Assembly: GCA_963924555.1 (NCBI GenBank)
Contig: OZ004590.1
Span: 4,642,001 to 4,706,000 of the forward strand
Length of the DNA stretch: 64,000 nucleotides
Direction: 5' to 3'
From: Crambe crambe
Taxonomy: Eukaryota > Porifera > Demospongiae > Poecilosclerida > Crambeidae
The notes beneath the pieces were generated by a model that ran no database searches, was not told where the DNA came from, and saw nothing but the letters and a program-made list of their open reading frames with translations. Numbering within the stretch: position 1 is the first letter of the stretch; the number at the start of each line of letters is the position of its first letter. Positions 38,693-51,276 of this stretch are shown piece after piece. A program made the position numbers and the translations under genes.

Positions 38693-41315
38693 ATCCTAAT
38701 CCAGAAGAGGCAGGTACAGCCTAGAGTCGAGCCGTTAGATGCAGCATCGGGGGGAGGAGGGAAAGGAGATGAAGGGGAGGACGATGTCCTGACGTGAATA
38801 CAGAATACTGTGCCATTCTTAGCTCTTAGCATTGCTTTATTGATGTTACAGGAACATTGAGTTTCACCCAATGCTGTTTCGCCAGCATGAGAAGTCCCCA
38901 TACAAAGAACTGGAAACATTCAATAAGGTCTGTCTGTCTGCACATGTTAAAGCTGTTCCTTTCATCTCTTGTGTGTAGGCTGTCGATGAGTTTTTCTCTT
39001 CCAGGAGTAGTCAGAAACAGGACTTGAAGGCTTTCAGTGTGGTAAGTAATGATGACAAACCGTTGCTTCTTTTTGCCGAATATCTTTCTTTTTTTTCACA
39101 GAAAAAGACAGCTGTGAAGAAGCTGGATAATATTCGCAAGGATCACTTCAAAAGGATAGAGAACCTGCAAAAAACCCAGGTATGTACATCTCTCTTTCTC
39201 TCTCTTCTCCCTCCTTCCCTTCTTTCCTTCCTTCCTTCTTCCTTCGTTCCTTCCTTCCTTCCAGGAAGAAGACGTGTATAAGGCACAGCTGGTTGAAATG
39301 AACACTGAGTTGGTCTCTAAGGCCATTCTCGTCATACGCAGTGCAGTTGCAAATGCCATGGACTGGGGAGACATACAACTGCTCGTTAAGGATGCCCAGA
39401 GCAGGGGCGACCCAGTAGCATCGGCTATAGCGGGCCTTAAGTTGAAGACGAATGAAATTACTTTGCTACTCCAGTAAAGCCATAAAGATAGAGTGCTAGT
39501 GTAATCTGAAATGAAGAAACCCATTTTGTTGTTGTTGTTGTTTTTGTCAGTGACCCTTGTGAAGAATGGGAGGAATCGGATAGCGGTGGCGATGAGGAAG
39601 AGGATGAGGTGGACGAGGGGGCAGTCAAACAGAGCAAGAAAGTCCCCAAGAAGAAAGGGACGAAGGTTGATATCGACCTGGGGCTTTCTGCATTTTCTAA
39701 TGCCACAAGGTGAGTCATGTGATATCACAAGGTCAGTCATGTGATCTTCACAATTGAACACCTTAACCCTGAAATGCAAAATTATGTACTAAGAATACCA
39801 AGGGGGGAAAAAAGGTTTCTCGTTGTGCACTGATTCTTCATCCTGTTCCCCACATTAAGGTGGCCACTGACTCATGGTGACTACTGGTTTTTCTTCGCAG
39901 GTACTACGGCCACAAGAAGCAAGCTGCAAGAAAGGAAAAGAAGACCATGGATGCTTCCGAGAAGGTACGTGTATCATTAACGGGTCACTGTATATATAAA
40001 TTAGTTGGTATGGCTGTTCGATGTTCACTCTGTGTGTGTGCAGGCTATCAAATCTGCGGAGAAAAAGGCAAAGCAAACACTCAAGGAAGCGTCCATGGTG
40101 GCAAAGATACAAAAGGCAAGAAAAGTGCATTGGTGAGCTTTTCTTCTTCTTTTACTCCCTTCCTTGGTGTTTAAGCTACAAATCCATCTTGTTCCAGGTT
40201 TGAGAAGTTTTACTGGTTCATCAGTTCTGAAAACTATTTGGTTATAGGAGGAAGAGATCAGCAACAGAATGAGGTGCTTGTGAAAAGATATCTCAAAGAA
40301 GGTGAGTTCTCCTCTTTCTTAATAATTATCTCAAGATTAATTCTTAAGTGAGGACCAGTTATAACTTGTCAGCAATTATAACAGTATCCAGGCAAAACTG
40401 TAGGACGCAAAACTGTAGGACAGTATCCAGGCAAAACTGTAGTTTTTCTGGCCATTTTCCTACACTATTAAAAGTAGTGCAAATTTAATGTCAGGTCAAT
40501 TATAATTGGCCCTGCAATTTATGTGTGGGGCTCTTTTGTTGCTAGGTGATCTTTATGTTCATGCCGACATGCATGGGGCCACCAGCGTGGTGATTAAAAA
40601 CCCCCAGGGAGGAATGGTGCCCCCCAAGACTCTGAACGAGGCTGGCTACATGGCAGTGTGCTACAGCTCTGCTTGGGAAGCACGCATCATCACCAGCGCC
40701 TGGTGGGTCTATCACAACCAGGTGAGAACTATTTTAGTACTCTTCCAGAGTTAGTATGAAGTATCCTTCAAATATCACAAAGAGTCAGCAAAATATCACA
40801 CTATCACAAGATATCATACAGTATCACGAAATATCATAAAGTATCACAAAATATCATTCTAATTGTAGCACACTATCACAAGATATCATACAGTATCACG
40901 AAATATCATAAAGTATCACAAAGTATCACAAAATAATCACAAAATATCATTAAGTATCATAAAGTATCACAAAAATATCAAAGTATCATAAAGTGAAGAC
41001 CAAAAAAGTCAGAAGTTGCTATACATGTACCTGCCTACGATGTAGTGATGTATTATGTTGCAGGTGTCCAAAACAGCTCCCACTGGAGAATATCTCACCA
41101 CTGGCAGCTTCATGATCAGAGGTAGTAATGTAGAGTGAACATTTTGGGACCAGCTATTGAGAGGGTTCCACTCTTCAGAAGTTCAATCTGTATTAGCAGT
41201 CAGTATGGTTTGGTTCCTTGAAAATGTCCCAATAGGGAGGGGGTTTTTGTATCATGTAGAGAGTTGTTCCACTGTACATATGTCGTGTGTGTGTACTGTT
41301 TCAACTCAAAGGTGC

Positions 41316-41373
<58 letters not shown>

Positions 41374-41425
41374 TGTTTCAACTCAAAGGTCAAAGGTGCT
41401 GGTAAGAGGGAGGGAGGGAGGGAGG

Positions 41426-41506
<81 letters not shown>

Positions 41507-44500
41507 TTCAGATTTTTAATTGTAACTTTTTTTAGGGAAGAAGAACTTTCTACCTCCCTGTCAGCTGGTGTTGGGGTTTGGTTTCTTGTTCAGAGTAAGT
41601 CTCAGTTTGGTTCCCAGAATCTGGTTCCAGAATCTGACTCTGTCACATTCACAGGTGGAAGATACATGTATTCCTAACCATCTCCATGAACGAAAAGTGA
41701 AAGGAACAGAGGAGGAAAATGTAGTATGTTCATGGATTACAATAATTACTATAAAATCTGTATGTAGATTATATATAGTGTCCATAGATTACTATGTAGA
41801 TTATATATAGTGTCCATAGATTACTACAAAGATTAGGTATGGATTACTGAATTACTGAGTCTATAATGTAGATTACAGATATAGGTGTCTATCTAATGTC
41901 CTACAAAGATTAGGTATAGATTACTGAAGATTACTGAATTACTGAGTCTATATTAGATTACTGATAATTATAGGTGTCTATCTAGTGTCCCTAGATTACT
42001 ACAAAGATTAAGTATAGATTACTGTAAGTCTATATTGATTAATTTTTATAGTCAAGTGAGGCTGGCAAGATGAGCACCTCAGTTGACAATGAAGAGGAGA
42101 TAACTATTGAAGATGATGGAGATGAATCTGAAGGTGAGGAAGGTGGAACAGACGTTGCAGCTGATCGGGAAGGAGTTGGGGAAGTGGAGAGCAGTGAAGA
42201 AGAGGAAGGGGCGGAGTTTCCAGATACCAGTGTCACTATTGCTCATGTTGGGGGAGACATGTTCGTTTATTTGTTGTTTTCATTTTTTCGTTATGAGGAA
42301 TGGGATTATGAGGATTGTATTTTAGGTACGAGCTCCAGCGTGGAACCAGTACCAGTTCTTCCACGACAGAAGAGAAACAACTGAAGGATGTAAATAAGAT
42401 AATATTCATTTCTTGTGTGACTTGCTAGCATGCTAGAAAGAGGGGAACATATCAAACCTTAATAACCACTTTTTCCCTATATCTAGACACAAGAAGACAT
42501 GAAGACTCACCAGCACCTTTCAGCAAAGCAAAAGAGGTAACAATGATCATGATTCCTTTCCCTGTAGTTAAGTCATGATGACTTATTATTCCAGAGAGCT
42601 TCGCAAGCAGAGGCAGAACAGACCATCTGGCATTAACACTCCCACCAATGGAGAGAAAAACCTCACAGTGAGTCCTAATACAGTCTATCATATGACTATA
42701 CAGTCTGTCATGTGATTATACAGTACATGGGCATCTATATGTCATGTGACAGTAGCTATATATACCATGTTGTCATAGAAATCACAACAAAAGAAGACAG
42801 CTCAACCTCCACCAATTCCACAGCAGCCTCAGCAAAAGCGGGGTCAAAAGGTGAGGCTCTGGTTTCAATTCCTGGTGGTTATTACTTTTGTCTACATGCT
42901 CTTTATAGTTTAAGCAGAAGAAGGCCAAGGAGAAGTATAAAGACCAGGATGAGGAAGAGAAACAGTTTATGATGGAGTTTCTTGGAGTGAGTGGTTCACA
43001 ATGGATGCCTAACTAGTCTCTTGGGGAGGGCTAGCAGCTGGTATTAACTACATAGGTGTGTGAGATTCTTCCTTTTGTCTTGTAGTCTGCAGGTCCCCAG
43101 AAAGAAGTGAAGCGTGGTAAAAAAGGGAAAGGGAAGAAATCATTTGACACCACCCAATCTAGTAACCCAAAGCTGAAATACAGGCAGAAAGATAAGGGAA
43201 AGAAGACAGCCTCCTTAGCTGAGCAGGCACACAAACAAAAACCTCCAACAATAGTCTCAGTTATTCATGAAGAACCATCTGTAATATCAGAGGATGATGG
43301 AAGATCACATACAGAAGAATCCTCTCTGGGTGAAAAAGACCAAGATCCTATAATGGAGGGAAAAGAAGAGATGAATGCTGATACTGAAAGAGTGTGTGTT
43401 GATGGTGAAGGGCTCGAGGTGGAAGAAGAATATGTGGAAAGGAGAGGGGAAGGAGAAGTCCAACAAAATGATGGAGAGCCAGTAGTTGGAGGTGATGACA
43501 CAGAACAAGTTGATGACTATGGTAATGGTATAGAACAAGCTGGTAACTATGGTAATGGTGATGGTGGCATAGAACAAGCCGGTAACTATGGTAATGGTGG
43601 TGATGAACAAGCTGGTAACTGTGGTGATGGTGGTACAGAACAAGCTGATAACTATAGTAATGGTGGCATAGAACAAGATGGTAATGGTGATGGTGGTGAT
43701 GATGGCATGGAACAAGTTGGTGGTGGTGTTGATGAGGAATCAGATGAGGAAGAAAAGAAAGCCTTACTGGCAGAGGAAAACATCCATCAGCTTGAAGAAG
43801 CAGAAAGGGTATGTTCAATAAAACTTGGGATGAAAATAACGTAGATTTTTTGTCATCATGATTGATTCAAATGCTTGTAGTTTACTGACTTGATTTATTG
43901 ACTTGCAGGAGCAGCTGACAATGCTGGACGCTTTGACTGGTTGTCCTGTAGCAGAGGATGTTCTGATGTATGCCATTCCAGTGTGTGGTCCCTATTCCTC
44001 CATGCTCAACTACAAGTCAGTCCATGCATGTGACAATCACATGGTTTGCATGCATTAGGGCTATAGCCATGGATATGCACGTCACAATAGCTACTGAACA
44101 GTAGCTAAGGGATGTTGCTATGGAATAGACCTATAAGTTTTTCGATAGGTGGGAAGTTCTGCAGGTGCCAGGAGGAATTTTATTAATTTTTCAATATTGC
44201 AGATACAAAGTCAAGCTTATCCCAGGAAACAACCGTAGGGGAAAAGGTGCATATAGCAAGCAGCTGCTAGCTATTATAATAAATTTGTACTGTATACTTT
44301 CAAAACTAGCTGCAAAAGCTGCACTGCACAAGTTCACTCAGTCCAGGGAGGCACTCCAGAGAGAGAAAGATCTTCTGAAGAGTGTGAAGGTATGTATTTC
44401 CAGCTAGTTACGAAAAAGCAAGTGAGCAAAGCAAATAATAAGGTTTAATCTACATGTAGCTAGCTACCCTCTTAGAAGCTGTGCAGGAGGCCTAAATATT

Positions 44501-44726
44501 CTCTGCTGGCATTATACACTGGCTAGAAGCTTACTAGAATCTACACTAACAGGCCATAGCAAAGAGAGTGATAGACCTTTGACCCCAGTTAATATCATTG
44601 AGGGGCTTGTTTGTTCAGCTGTTGTATTAATATTTACTATAATTATAGGACAATGACTTATCTCGGTACATTCCCGGTAAGGTCAAGATGTCTCTTTCCC
44701 AGTCACATAAACAGCAACACAGGTAG
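37179..44726 (+). CDS. NEMF: NEMF / Rqc2, ribosome quality-control factor
   Basis: Complete, 1206 aa, 32 exons: 37179-37237, 37312-37380, 37441-37543, 37593-37718, 37891-38039, 38111-38178, 38315-38404, 38474-38547, 38690-38793, 38852-38927, 38979-39041, 39102-39179, 39265-39473, 39551-39709, 39901-39964, 40044-40132, 40198-40301, 40546-40721, 41064-41121, 41536-41594, 41655-41720, 42052-42260, 42326-42389, 42487-42536, 42595-42667, 42779-42850, 42909-42986, 43086-43808, 43909-44015, 44203-44246, 44310-44389, 44649-44726. NEMF binds stalled 60S subunits with peptidyl-tRNA, recruits Listerin and adds C-terminal tails. Domains: NFACT-N ([40 protein letters not shown]), coiled coil, NFACT-R (YWFISSE-like [20 protein letters not shown] reads [29 protein letters not shown]), basic linker and NFACT-C ([20 protein letters not shown]). 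Longer than human NEMF (1076 aa), chiefly through the acidic repeat-bearing exon 28. Confidence 0.96.
40765..40998. repeat. AT-rich tandem repeat (AAGTATCAC / AAATATCAT units)
   Basis: About twenty imperfect 9-10-bp units in the NEMF intron 40722-41063. Confidence 0.8.
41320..41505. repeat. (AG)n microsatellites in NEMF intron 19
   Basis: Two GA/GGGA tracts separated by a repeat of AACTGTTTCAACTCAAAGG, suggesting a local duplication. An 82-residue open frame of R/E repeats over it is an artefact. Confidence 0.9.
41735..42030. repeat. tandem repeats with GATTACT / GTGTCTATCTA cores in NEMF intron 21
   Basis: Several imperfect copies of units containing ATAGATTACT and AGGTGTCTATCTA occupy most of the intron 41721-42051. 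No coding content. Confidence 0.7.
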
Positions 44727-44999
44727 CTATCTGATCAATTACGAACCAGTAAAATATCTTTTTTATAACTAACCAATAGCTATTATGCCAATCCTGATCA
44801 ATTACAATAATTATTTATAACCTGTAGCTATAGCAACATGCATGGCTGCATGCATTTTTCGTGTATATTATAGTTATTCTGCAAGACAGCCCCAGCACTT
44901 ACGATGGATTATGAATGGCTGGCTGGTGGATATACGTACATTGACACTGACATGCATGAATCTGAATGGCTTGATTGAGAGCTAGATATAAAGCTATTT
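44727..44999. other. convergent spacer NEMF / MUS81
   Basis: 273 bp between the two stop codons, AT-rich, no exon or RNA seen. Confidence 0.5.
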
Positions 45000-47900
45000 T
45001 TATATAGTCTTTCCTGTACAGTACACAGAATAGAGAAGTTGACTCAATGCAAATCCAAATCGCCTAGAGAGAGAGAGGGGAGAGAGGGGGAAAGAGAGAG
45101 AGAGAGAGAGAGGGAGGGAGGGGGAGAGAGAGAGAGAGAGAGGGAGGGAGGGAGGGAGAGAGAGAGAGGGAGGGAGGGAGGGAGGGAGAGAGAGATAATT
45201 ATCGATCTATATTAACATTATACTAACTATGTCACCTTTTGCATGGTCCTGATCGTAAATCTTCCACAAGTTTCACCTTATCACTTTCAGATGCACAGTT
45301 TGAATAGGCTTGTCTCAAACTGCATGCATGTAATCGTAAATAGAGCTTAACTAGCTAGCTGACTCAAAATTACTGTGATATGGTGGGATATTTTTGAAGT
45401 AAGACAGCAGCTTTTTCTGCACTGAATCCTGGTAACTGAATAAGGTGTCTTCCAAACATCTCATTGACAGTTAGAGTCTAAAGAAGGTAAAAAGCAATTA
45501 CAGCCAGGAGTTTTAAAGATCCATTTTGACCTTATTCTTCACTGATGCTTCGTTGAACTTTGAGAATTCCATGGCAAGCACAGGGACTGATGACAGGTTG
45601 CACCTCTGGGATGAGGACTTACCCTTGTTCAGCTCAGAAATCGCTTCCCAAGGGTAGGCCTTAATGGTCTGTCCCTAGAAGAAGAAAAAAGTTAACAGTT
45701 GTATCCTTGCCTCATAAATAATTATTCAGATAAGCTGTTTACAGCATAGGCTACTTGAAGAGAACGAGTCATCAGAGTTAAATACGCCACACTCTCACGA
45801 ATGTCTTTAGTCCTCTTTACAAAGAATCCATCCACAATCTATAGAAGACAGCTAATATCATACGTGCACCACATTTCGCTGGTATGTATACACATTAAGG
45901 TACTATGAATGTAGTATGATGCACATTAAGGTAGTAGTATGTGCGCACATTAAGGTAGTATGTGCGCACATTAAGGTAGTATGTGCGCACATTAAGGTAG
46001 TATGTGCGCACATTAAGGTAGTATGTGCGCACATTAAGGTAGTATGTGCGCACATTAAGGTAGTATGTGCGCACATTAAGGTTGTATGTGCGCACATTAA
46101 GGTTGTATGTGCGCACATTAAGGTAGTATGTGTGCACATTAAGGTAGTATGGAGTTTATGTTCATGACTAACTTGAGTGTTGGCCACAGCTTGGTTAAGA
46201 GCGTTCATGTCAAGGTTCAGATGAGCTGCATCTCCATGTTCCTCCACTAAGTAGATAGGATGAAGTATGCCACTGTTCTTCAATCGAAACTGAAGGAAAG
46301 AATGAATGAAATTTAACTTTAATGTTGGTGACTAACTAACCTTCTGTTCGTTGAATCTTCCATCTATGATGCTTCCTGCTAAATCATCCATTCTCTTCCT
46401 TTCCACGATGTATTCCAGCACGGCCTCACAAGACTTGGGCAGCATCAAACTACCTAAACATACCCATGACATGAAGTCACATGTAGGTCACATGATCCAT
46501 ATGTAGCTATATAGGAGGTGCATCACATGACAGATAGATCACCTGGTGTAGGTAGAGACTTTTCCCTAGCTATCCAAGTGAAGTCTCCAACATTCAGTCT
46601 TCTCACATCAAAACTCACACCTGCAAGTAAGCATCAATGGAACCTCCAACAAAGGACACTCTGAAAGAGGACAAACCTCTCAACACTGAAGGATGATCTA
46701 AAAGTACCTTTGTAGCTATAACACACACTATAATATACAAAATAAGATAACCTCTCTATAAAGGGGTCCCAAGTGTGTCCTTTGTTTGGAGGTTCCACTG
46801 TATGCTAAGGTCCTTGATCATTCACTATAACTGCTATAACTTTCTCAATTCTTAACCAAATTTCTAGTTTAATGCATCAACAGAGAGCTGATTATCCACT
46901 CTCTCTGCTGGTGTTTAATATTTGAAATTTGGTTAAGAATTGAGGAAGTTATAGCAGTTATAGTGAATGATCAAGGGGCAAGGTGAATGCAAATAGACTT
47001 TATGCATACCATTCTTGCCTAGCTCTTGCAGGAGAATGCCTCTGAACTGAGAGGTCGATCTGGAAAAAAAAAACAAAAAACGATGCACCATTAAATTAAT
47101 TGCTTGCTGCATGCATTGCTAGCTAACTTACTTCCTACTTGCTGTTGATTCCGAACTGTCCACTATCAAAACCACTTCAAACTTTCCTGAGAGAAAATAA
47201 AGAAAATTATCGAGGAGCTAGCTAAAACTACAGTGGAACCTTCGGATAATGGACACACTTGGGACCCACAGCTCTTTTGTCCTTTGTAGTAGAGAGGTTG
47301 GAAGTTAAACTTGTAGTACATAAAGTTTAACTATCCAAAAAGAGGACAACCTCTCTACAGAGGACTAAAGGCCGTGTGTCCACTTTTATGTTCAACTTCC
47401 AAAAGAGGACAACCTCTCTACAGAGGACTAAAGGCCGTGTGTCCACTTTTATGTTCAACTTCCAAAAGAGGACAACCTCTCTACAGAGGACTAAAGGCCG
47501 TGTGTCCACTTTTATGTTCAACTTCCAAAAGAGGACAACCTCTCTACAGAGGACTAAAGGCCGTGTGTCCACTTTTATGTTCAACTTCCAAAAGAGGACA
47601 ACCTCTCTACAGAGGACTAAAGGCCGTGTGTCCACTTTTATGTTCAACTTCCAAAAGAGGACAACCTCTCTACAAAGGAATATTCCACTGCAATAGCACA
47701 ATTCTTATAAAAAGGTCAGCTAACATGCTCACCTGGTGTTAAAACAAACTCTGGGTCACCAGTATCAATGCTTGCAGTGAGAGTCCCACTGGTCCCCTCT
47801 AAGGTGGAAGCAGTGCTTGCTTGAGTGGACTCAGGGTTAGGGGGTGTTGCAGTCTCTGGCTGTTTGGCTGGAGATAGAGAAGGTGATGATGAAGACAAGC

Positions 47901-49124
47901 GACAAATCTCTCTGGAGTTTCTTTTATTGTTATTAGTTGTCAAGTCTATGACTCTGGAGCTGTCAACTTGTTCAGTTTCAGATGATCTCTTGTTCAGTTG
48001 ATTCCTGTCGAATCTCCTAATGGCGGCCCTGCCAGCAACTTGTGCAGGAGTAAGTGAACATTTCTCGACCTCTTCTTTGCGTACAGAATCAGAACAAGAT
48101 TTTGAATTTCCTTTCTTGCCCTCTCCTTTGCGTAGAGCAGTACCAGAATCAGAACAAGATTTTGAATTCCCTTTCTGTTTTTCAGAACCAGAATCGACTT
48201 CATAAGACTTCAATTCCATACCAACAGCAGGATTTGCCTTCTGGTCTCCTGAGTTAGTGAGGTGATTTTTGCTAGACTGCACTCTACTCATTAGAGGTGC
48301 CATTTCTTCCTCATCTTCACTATCTACTAGACTAATAGTGTGAATGTTGTCTTGAGGAGAAAGTGGATCTTGAGAAGCACTGTCATACTTCTTTGAGGAA
48401 CTGAATGTGGAGGGGATTGATGTTGCTTTAGGAATTTTGGTTCCATTTTCATGGGGATTCTCATGAAGAGAACCTAGATCATTATTGGAAGTAGTGCTAG
48501 ACTTCTCTTTGGAAGAATGAGCAGAGATTGGTGACACTTTCGAAATACTGCTGGTGTTATCGTATTTGGTGGTCTGACTAGGAGGGCAAGCTCTCTTAGG
48601 TGCATCCTCATTGCTAAGATAAGCATAGATATAAGGACCATCTGCTTTCCTGGAGTGAAGGAGGCGGCCATGAAGCATATAACAGATTGTCTACATCATC
48701 ATACCTAAACTCATCAATGCTATACAAGACATTGGCAGCTTCAAGGTCTTCCTGCTTCGCCTTTATCAGAAAACCAACTGAAATAACAGCTGCATTGAGT
48801 TGTTAATCAGTAAATAAGCAAGCATATACTCTAGATTGAAGCTACATGCTCAAAATCAAGGAAATGGTGAGAACTCACTGTTGAAGGTCACCATGGCCTT
48901 GTCTTTTTCAATCACGGTCTTTCCAGTGCTGTCAATATACCAAAATGGTAAAGATGGTGCTGTGTCGGTGTTGACGGAAGTATATGTAGAAGGATCGAAG
49001 TAGTTATCAAAGCCTTCCATATCCGAGCCCTCCAAACTGCATGATTCACCAATATCTGAACAAAAACTTGAAGGAGGACTAGCCACTGTAGAAAAGAAGG
49101 TATTTGAAGGCAGTAGGTAACTTC

Positions 49125-49159
<35 letters not shown>

Positions 49160-51276
49160 TGGTATTTAAAATGTTGACCAACCATATTGTGTTTTCTCTG
49201 AAGGTGATGCTTGGTTCTCTGATGTGGAAGGTAAGTCAGGAGAAGTGATGGGGGTTTTCTTCTTTGATGCCTTTCTTGGTGCTTTGCCTTTTCCCTGAGA
49301 GCTGGAAGAGTCGGAATCGTCTTGAAGAACAATTGTTGTATCTGTTGTTGTTTTTGTTGTTTTTGTTGTTGTTGTTGTTGTTGCTTTTACTGTAGTTGAC
49401 AAACTTCCCTGTAGAAGCTTACATGCCATGGCCTCGCCACTTTCAGTCAGTGAAAACCTGAAAGAGTATGTAGCACTCATTGTAGCTACCTATCGTGATC
49501 AATCATCATCAAACCATGGGCGGCAGAAGCATTTTTTCAGTGGTCAGGCCAACAGAGGATCAGATATGTCACATTGCACTGAAAGACCTTTCACTAGACT
49601 AATCTGAGTGGAAAGTGTGCTCGTTTTTCCGAATTTTCTCTTAGGAAATCTAAAATTCTACCTTAGGCTGATGAGGTGTTATGTCCACACTATCAAAATG
49701 AACAGCTAACTAGCTGGCCATGCCGCATGCAGGAGCATGCGCGATTGACGACCACGACCAACCACGCCCACCTGATAGAAAATCTAGTCCGGCCAAAACT
49801 GGAGCAGCCGGACCGGTTCTGCCACTCATGCAAACTCATGGACTCACTTTGGAGGGTGGCTAATCTTTTGCACCAATCCTTTCCTGATGATGGAGGACAT
49901 GGAGCTCCATGCGGTGTAGTAACTTCCAGGATCTGGCTGCAAAGTCAAATGTTATGAACAGACTGACACAAATGTGGTGGTGCAGTGGAAATCTGTCTGC
50001 TACAGGGAAAACCTTAGACCACCCGTAATGAGACCACCTCCAGCTGCAGTGAAAACCTATAGATCACCCTATAATGAGACCACCTCTCTACAGTGAAAAC
50101 CTAGATTGAAGGCTGTTTGTAATGAGACGCCTCTCCAGACCACCCTGTAATGAGACCACCTTGGCTATGTCCCATTGCAGCTATAGTGAAACCTGTCCTA
50201 ATCAGAGCCACTTAGACCACTCTGCACTAATACGTACAATAGTAAAGGACATATCCGATAAAGGCTGGGCATCAGCAATGAGATCTGCTTTGAGAAGGAA
50301 ACCTCTCCAGGATGGTTTCTAAATAATGAAGAAGAAGAAAAAAGATTTATTAAGGTGATTTCGCATGGCTGTTCCATCTGGCTGACCTCCTTGGCTCTGT
50401 AAAGGGCAATGATTAGAGCATATGGTCCAGATCGATAGGCTGGGACATACTCTCGCACTCTTCGTTTTTTCTATAAAGTAATAAAACACAGGGATATGAT
50501 AGCTTTAGGTAAGGGGTCATCAGAAGTACAGTGCATGCAGAGCTTTAGGTACTAGGTAAGGGGTAGTCACTTTTCCTGGTCCCTTATTGACTTTACCTTT
50601 GTCTTGGAGGCTGGAGGAGAATGAGAATCCTCTTCACGCTCATCTCTCCTCCGTTTGGAAGAGTCTTGATGGGTACTCGTGAAGGAGGAGGTGGCAGTGG
50701 TGGTAGAGGAACATTTCTTTGGTGGTTTGGCTTTAGTCTTGATGGGTAGGGATTTGTGAGGGAGATCAGGTAATAGTGTATCACTCAAATCACTATCACT
50801 ATCTGAAAAAAATAATCGAGAAACATAATAATGATATACATCCCAGCTGATCAGGGTCACTGACCTTTGTGTGACTGATATTCAGCTAACTTTCTGTCCA
50901 AGATCTTCGCTACTTTCTGGCCTACATCATTGTCAAGTCATTAAGCAACAATAATGACATTTGTTAGTTTATCATTCAACACACCTACGTTATCCAGCAA
51001 TTTAGCTTCTTCTCCTGATCTCAAGGGAAGAGGGTACCGCTTTAATGAATTGATTGCCTATGAGATGAAATGAATTAGGTAAAGGGTATATGATTGCTGT
51101 AATACCTTTGTGTAAGAGTAGTGAGACTTGAGTCCCCTCTCCTTTGCATCGTCTCTCAGTTCTTCTACCCATTTGACAAAGAGGGAGTTGACACATGTAC
51201 TTTGCACTCTTCTCTTTCGCTTCACCCCTCCTTCTTCTCTTCCTCCTCCTCCAAATGTCTTAGAAGTCCCTGCCAT
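45000..51276 (-). CDS. MUS81: MUS81 structure-specific endonuclease, large form
   Basis: 1045 aa, 21 exons, minus strand: 51106-51276, 50985-51057, 50865-50921, 50597-50802, 50387-50470, 50238-50318, 49848-49936, 49183-49457, 48879-49085, 48705-48777, 47733-48649, 47132-47186, 47010-47059, 46543-46620, 46341-46453, 46173-46289, 45743-45838, 45531-45674, 45374-45477, 45236-45319, 45000-45063. MUS81-EME1 cleaves forks and Holliday-type junctions. N-terminal HhH ([18 protein letters not shown]), winged helix ([40 protein letters not shown]), XPF nuclease with GDFTWIA and the catalytic ERKRMDD (823-829), VDGFFVKRT, and C-terminal tandem HhH. About 490 residues (255-744) of Ser-rich linker make it nearly twice human MUS81 (551 aa); VIDLT at 672-676 is a SUMO-interacting-motif candidate. 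All 20 joins keep phase, supporting one gene. The last exon follows a (CT)n acceptor tract. Confidence 0.94.
45064..45195. repeat. (AG)n / (GGGA)n tract at the last MUS81 acceptor
   Basis: Read on the minus strand this CT-rich tract is the polypyrimidine tract directly before the last MUS81 exon (CTCTCTAG|G). Confidence 0.9.
45893..46150. repeat. 21-bp minisatellite in MUS81 intron 16
   Basis: About eleven copies of a 21-bp unit containing GCACATTAAGGTAGTATGTGC, itself partly palindromic (TGTGCGCACA at unit joins). Because 21 is divisible by three it gives long spurious open frames. No spacers, so not a CRISPR array. Confidence 0.9.
46812..46976. mobile_element. foldback (hairpin) MITE, 53-bp arms
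   Basis: Left arm 46812-46864 and right arm 46924-46976 are inverted copies with one mismatch in 53 bp; the loop is 59 bp. Arm ends read CCTTGATCATTCACTATAAC. No clear target duplication. Intronic in MUS81, directly after a MITE family 1 copy (46635-46800). A diverged relative lies at 18222-18385. Confidence 0.8.
47231..47690. mobile_element. MITE family 1 copy expanded by a 63-bp tandem repeat
   Basis: Ends are CAGTGGAACCTTCGG and TATTCCACTG, the first preceded by TA. Inside, a 63-bp unit containing AGAGGACAACCTCTCTACAG and GTGTCCACTTTTATG is repeated five times (about 47,339-47,660). Intronic in MUS81. Several long open frames over it are repeat artefacts. Confidence 0.8.
49980..50237. repeat. 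degenerate tandem repeat of AATGAGACCACCTC units
   Basis: Repeated CAGTGAAAACCTA and TAATGAGACCACC pieces fill the MUS81 intron 49937-50237; probably a decayed MITE of a second family with CAGTGAAACC ends. Confidence 0.5.

Noticed and set aside
45370-45477. MUS81 stop at 45370 (protein ending KYPTISQ)
   Set aside because: A donor (CA|gtaatt) just before this stop joins two further exons that complete the second HhH motif ([26 protein letters not shown]).
45893-46150. Regular 21-bp repeat resembling a CRISPR-like array
   Set aside because: Units are contiguous without spacers and lie in a eukaryotic intron; it is a minisatellite.
47327-47742. Open frames of 106-124 codons on both strands with repeated peptides
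   Set aside because: Product of a 63-bp tandem repeat (divisible by three) inside a MITE intronic to MUS81.
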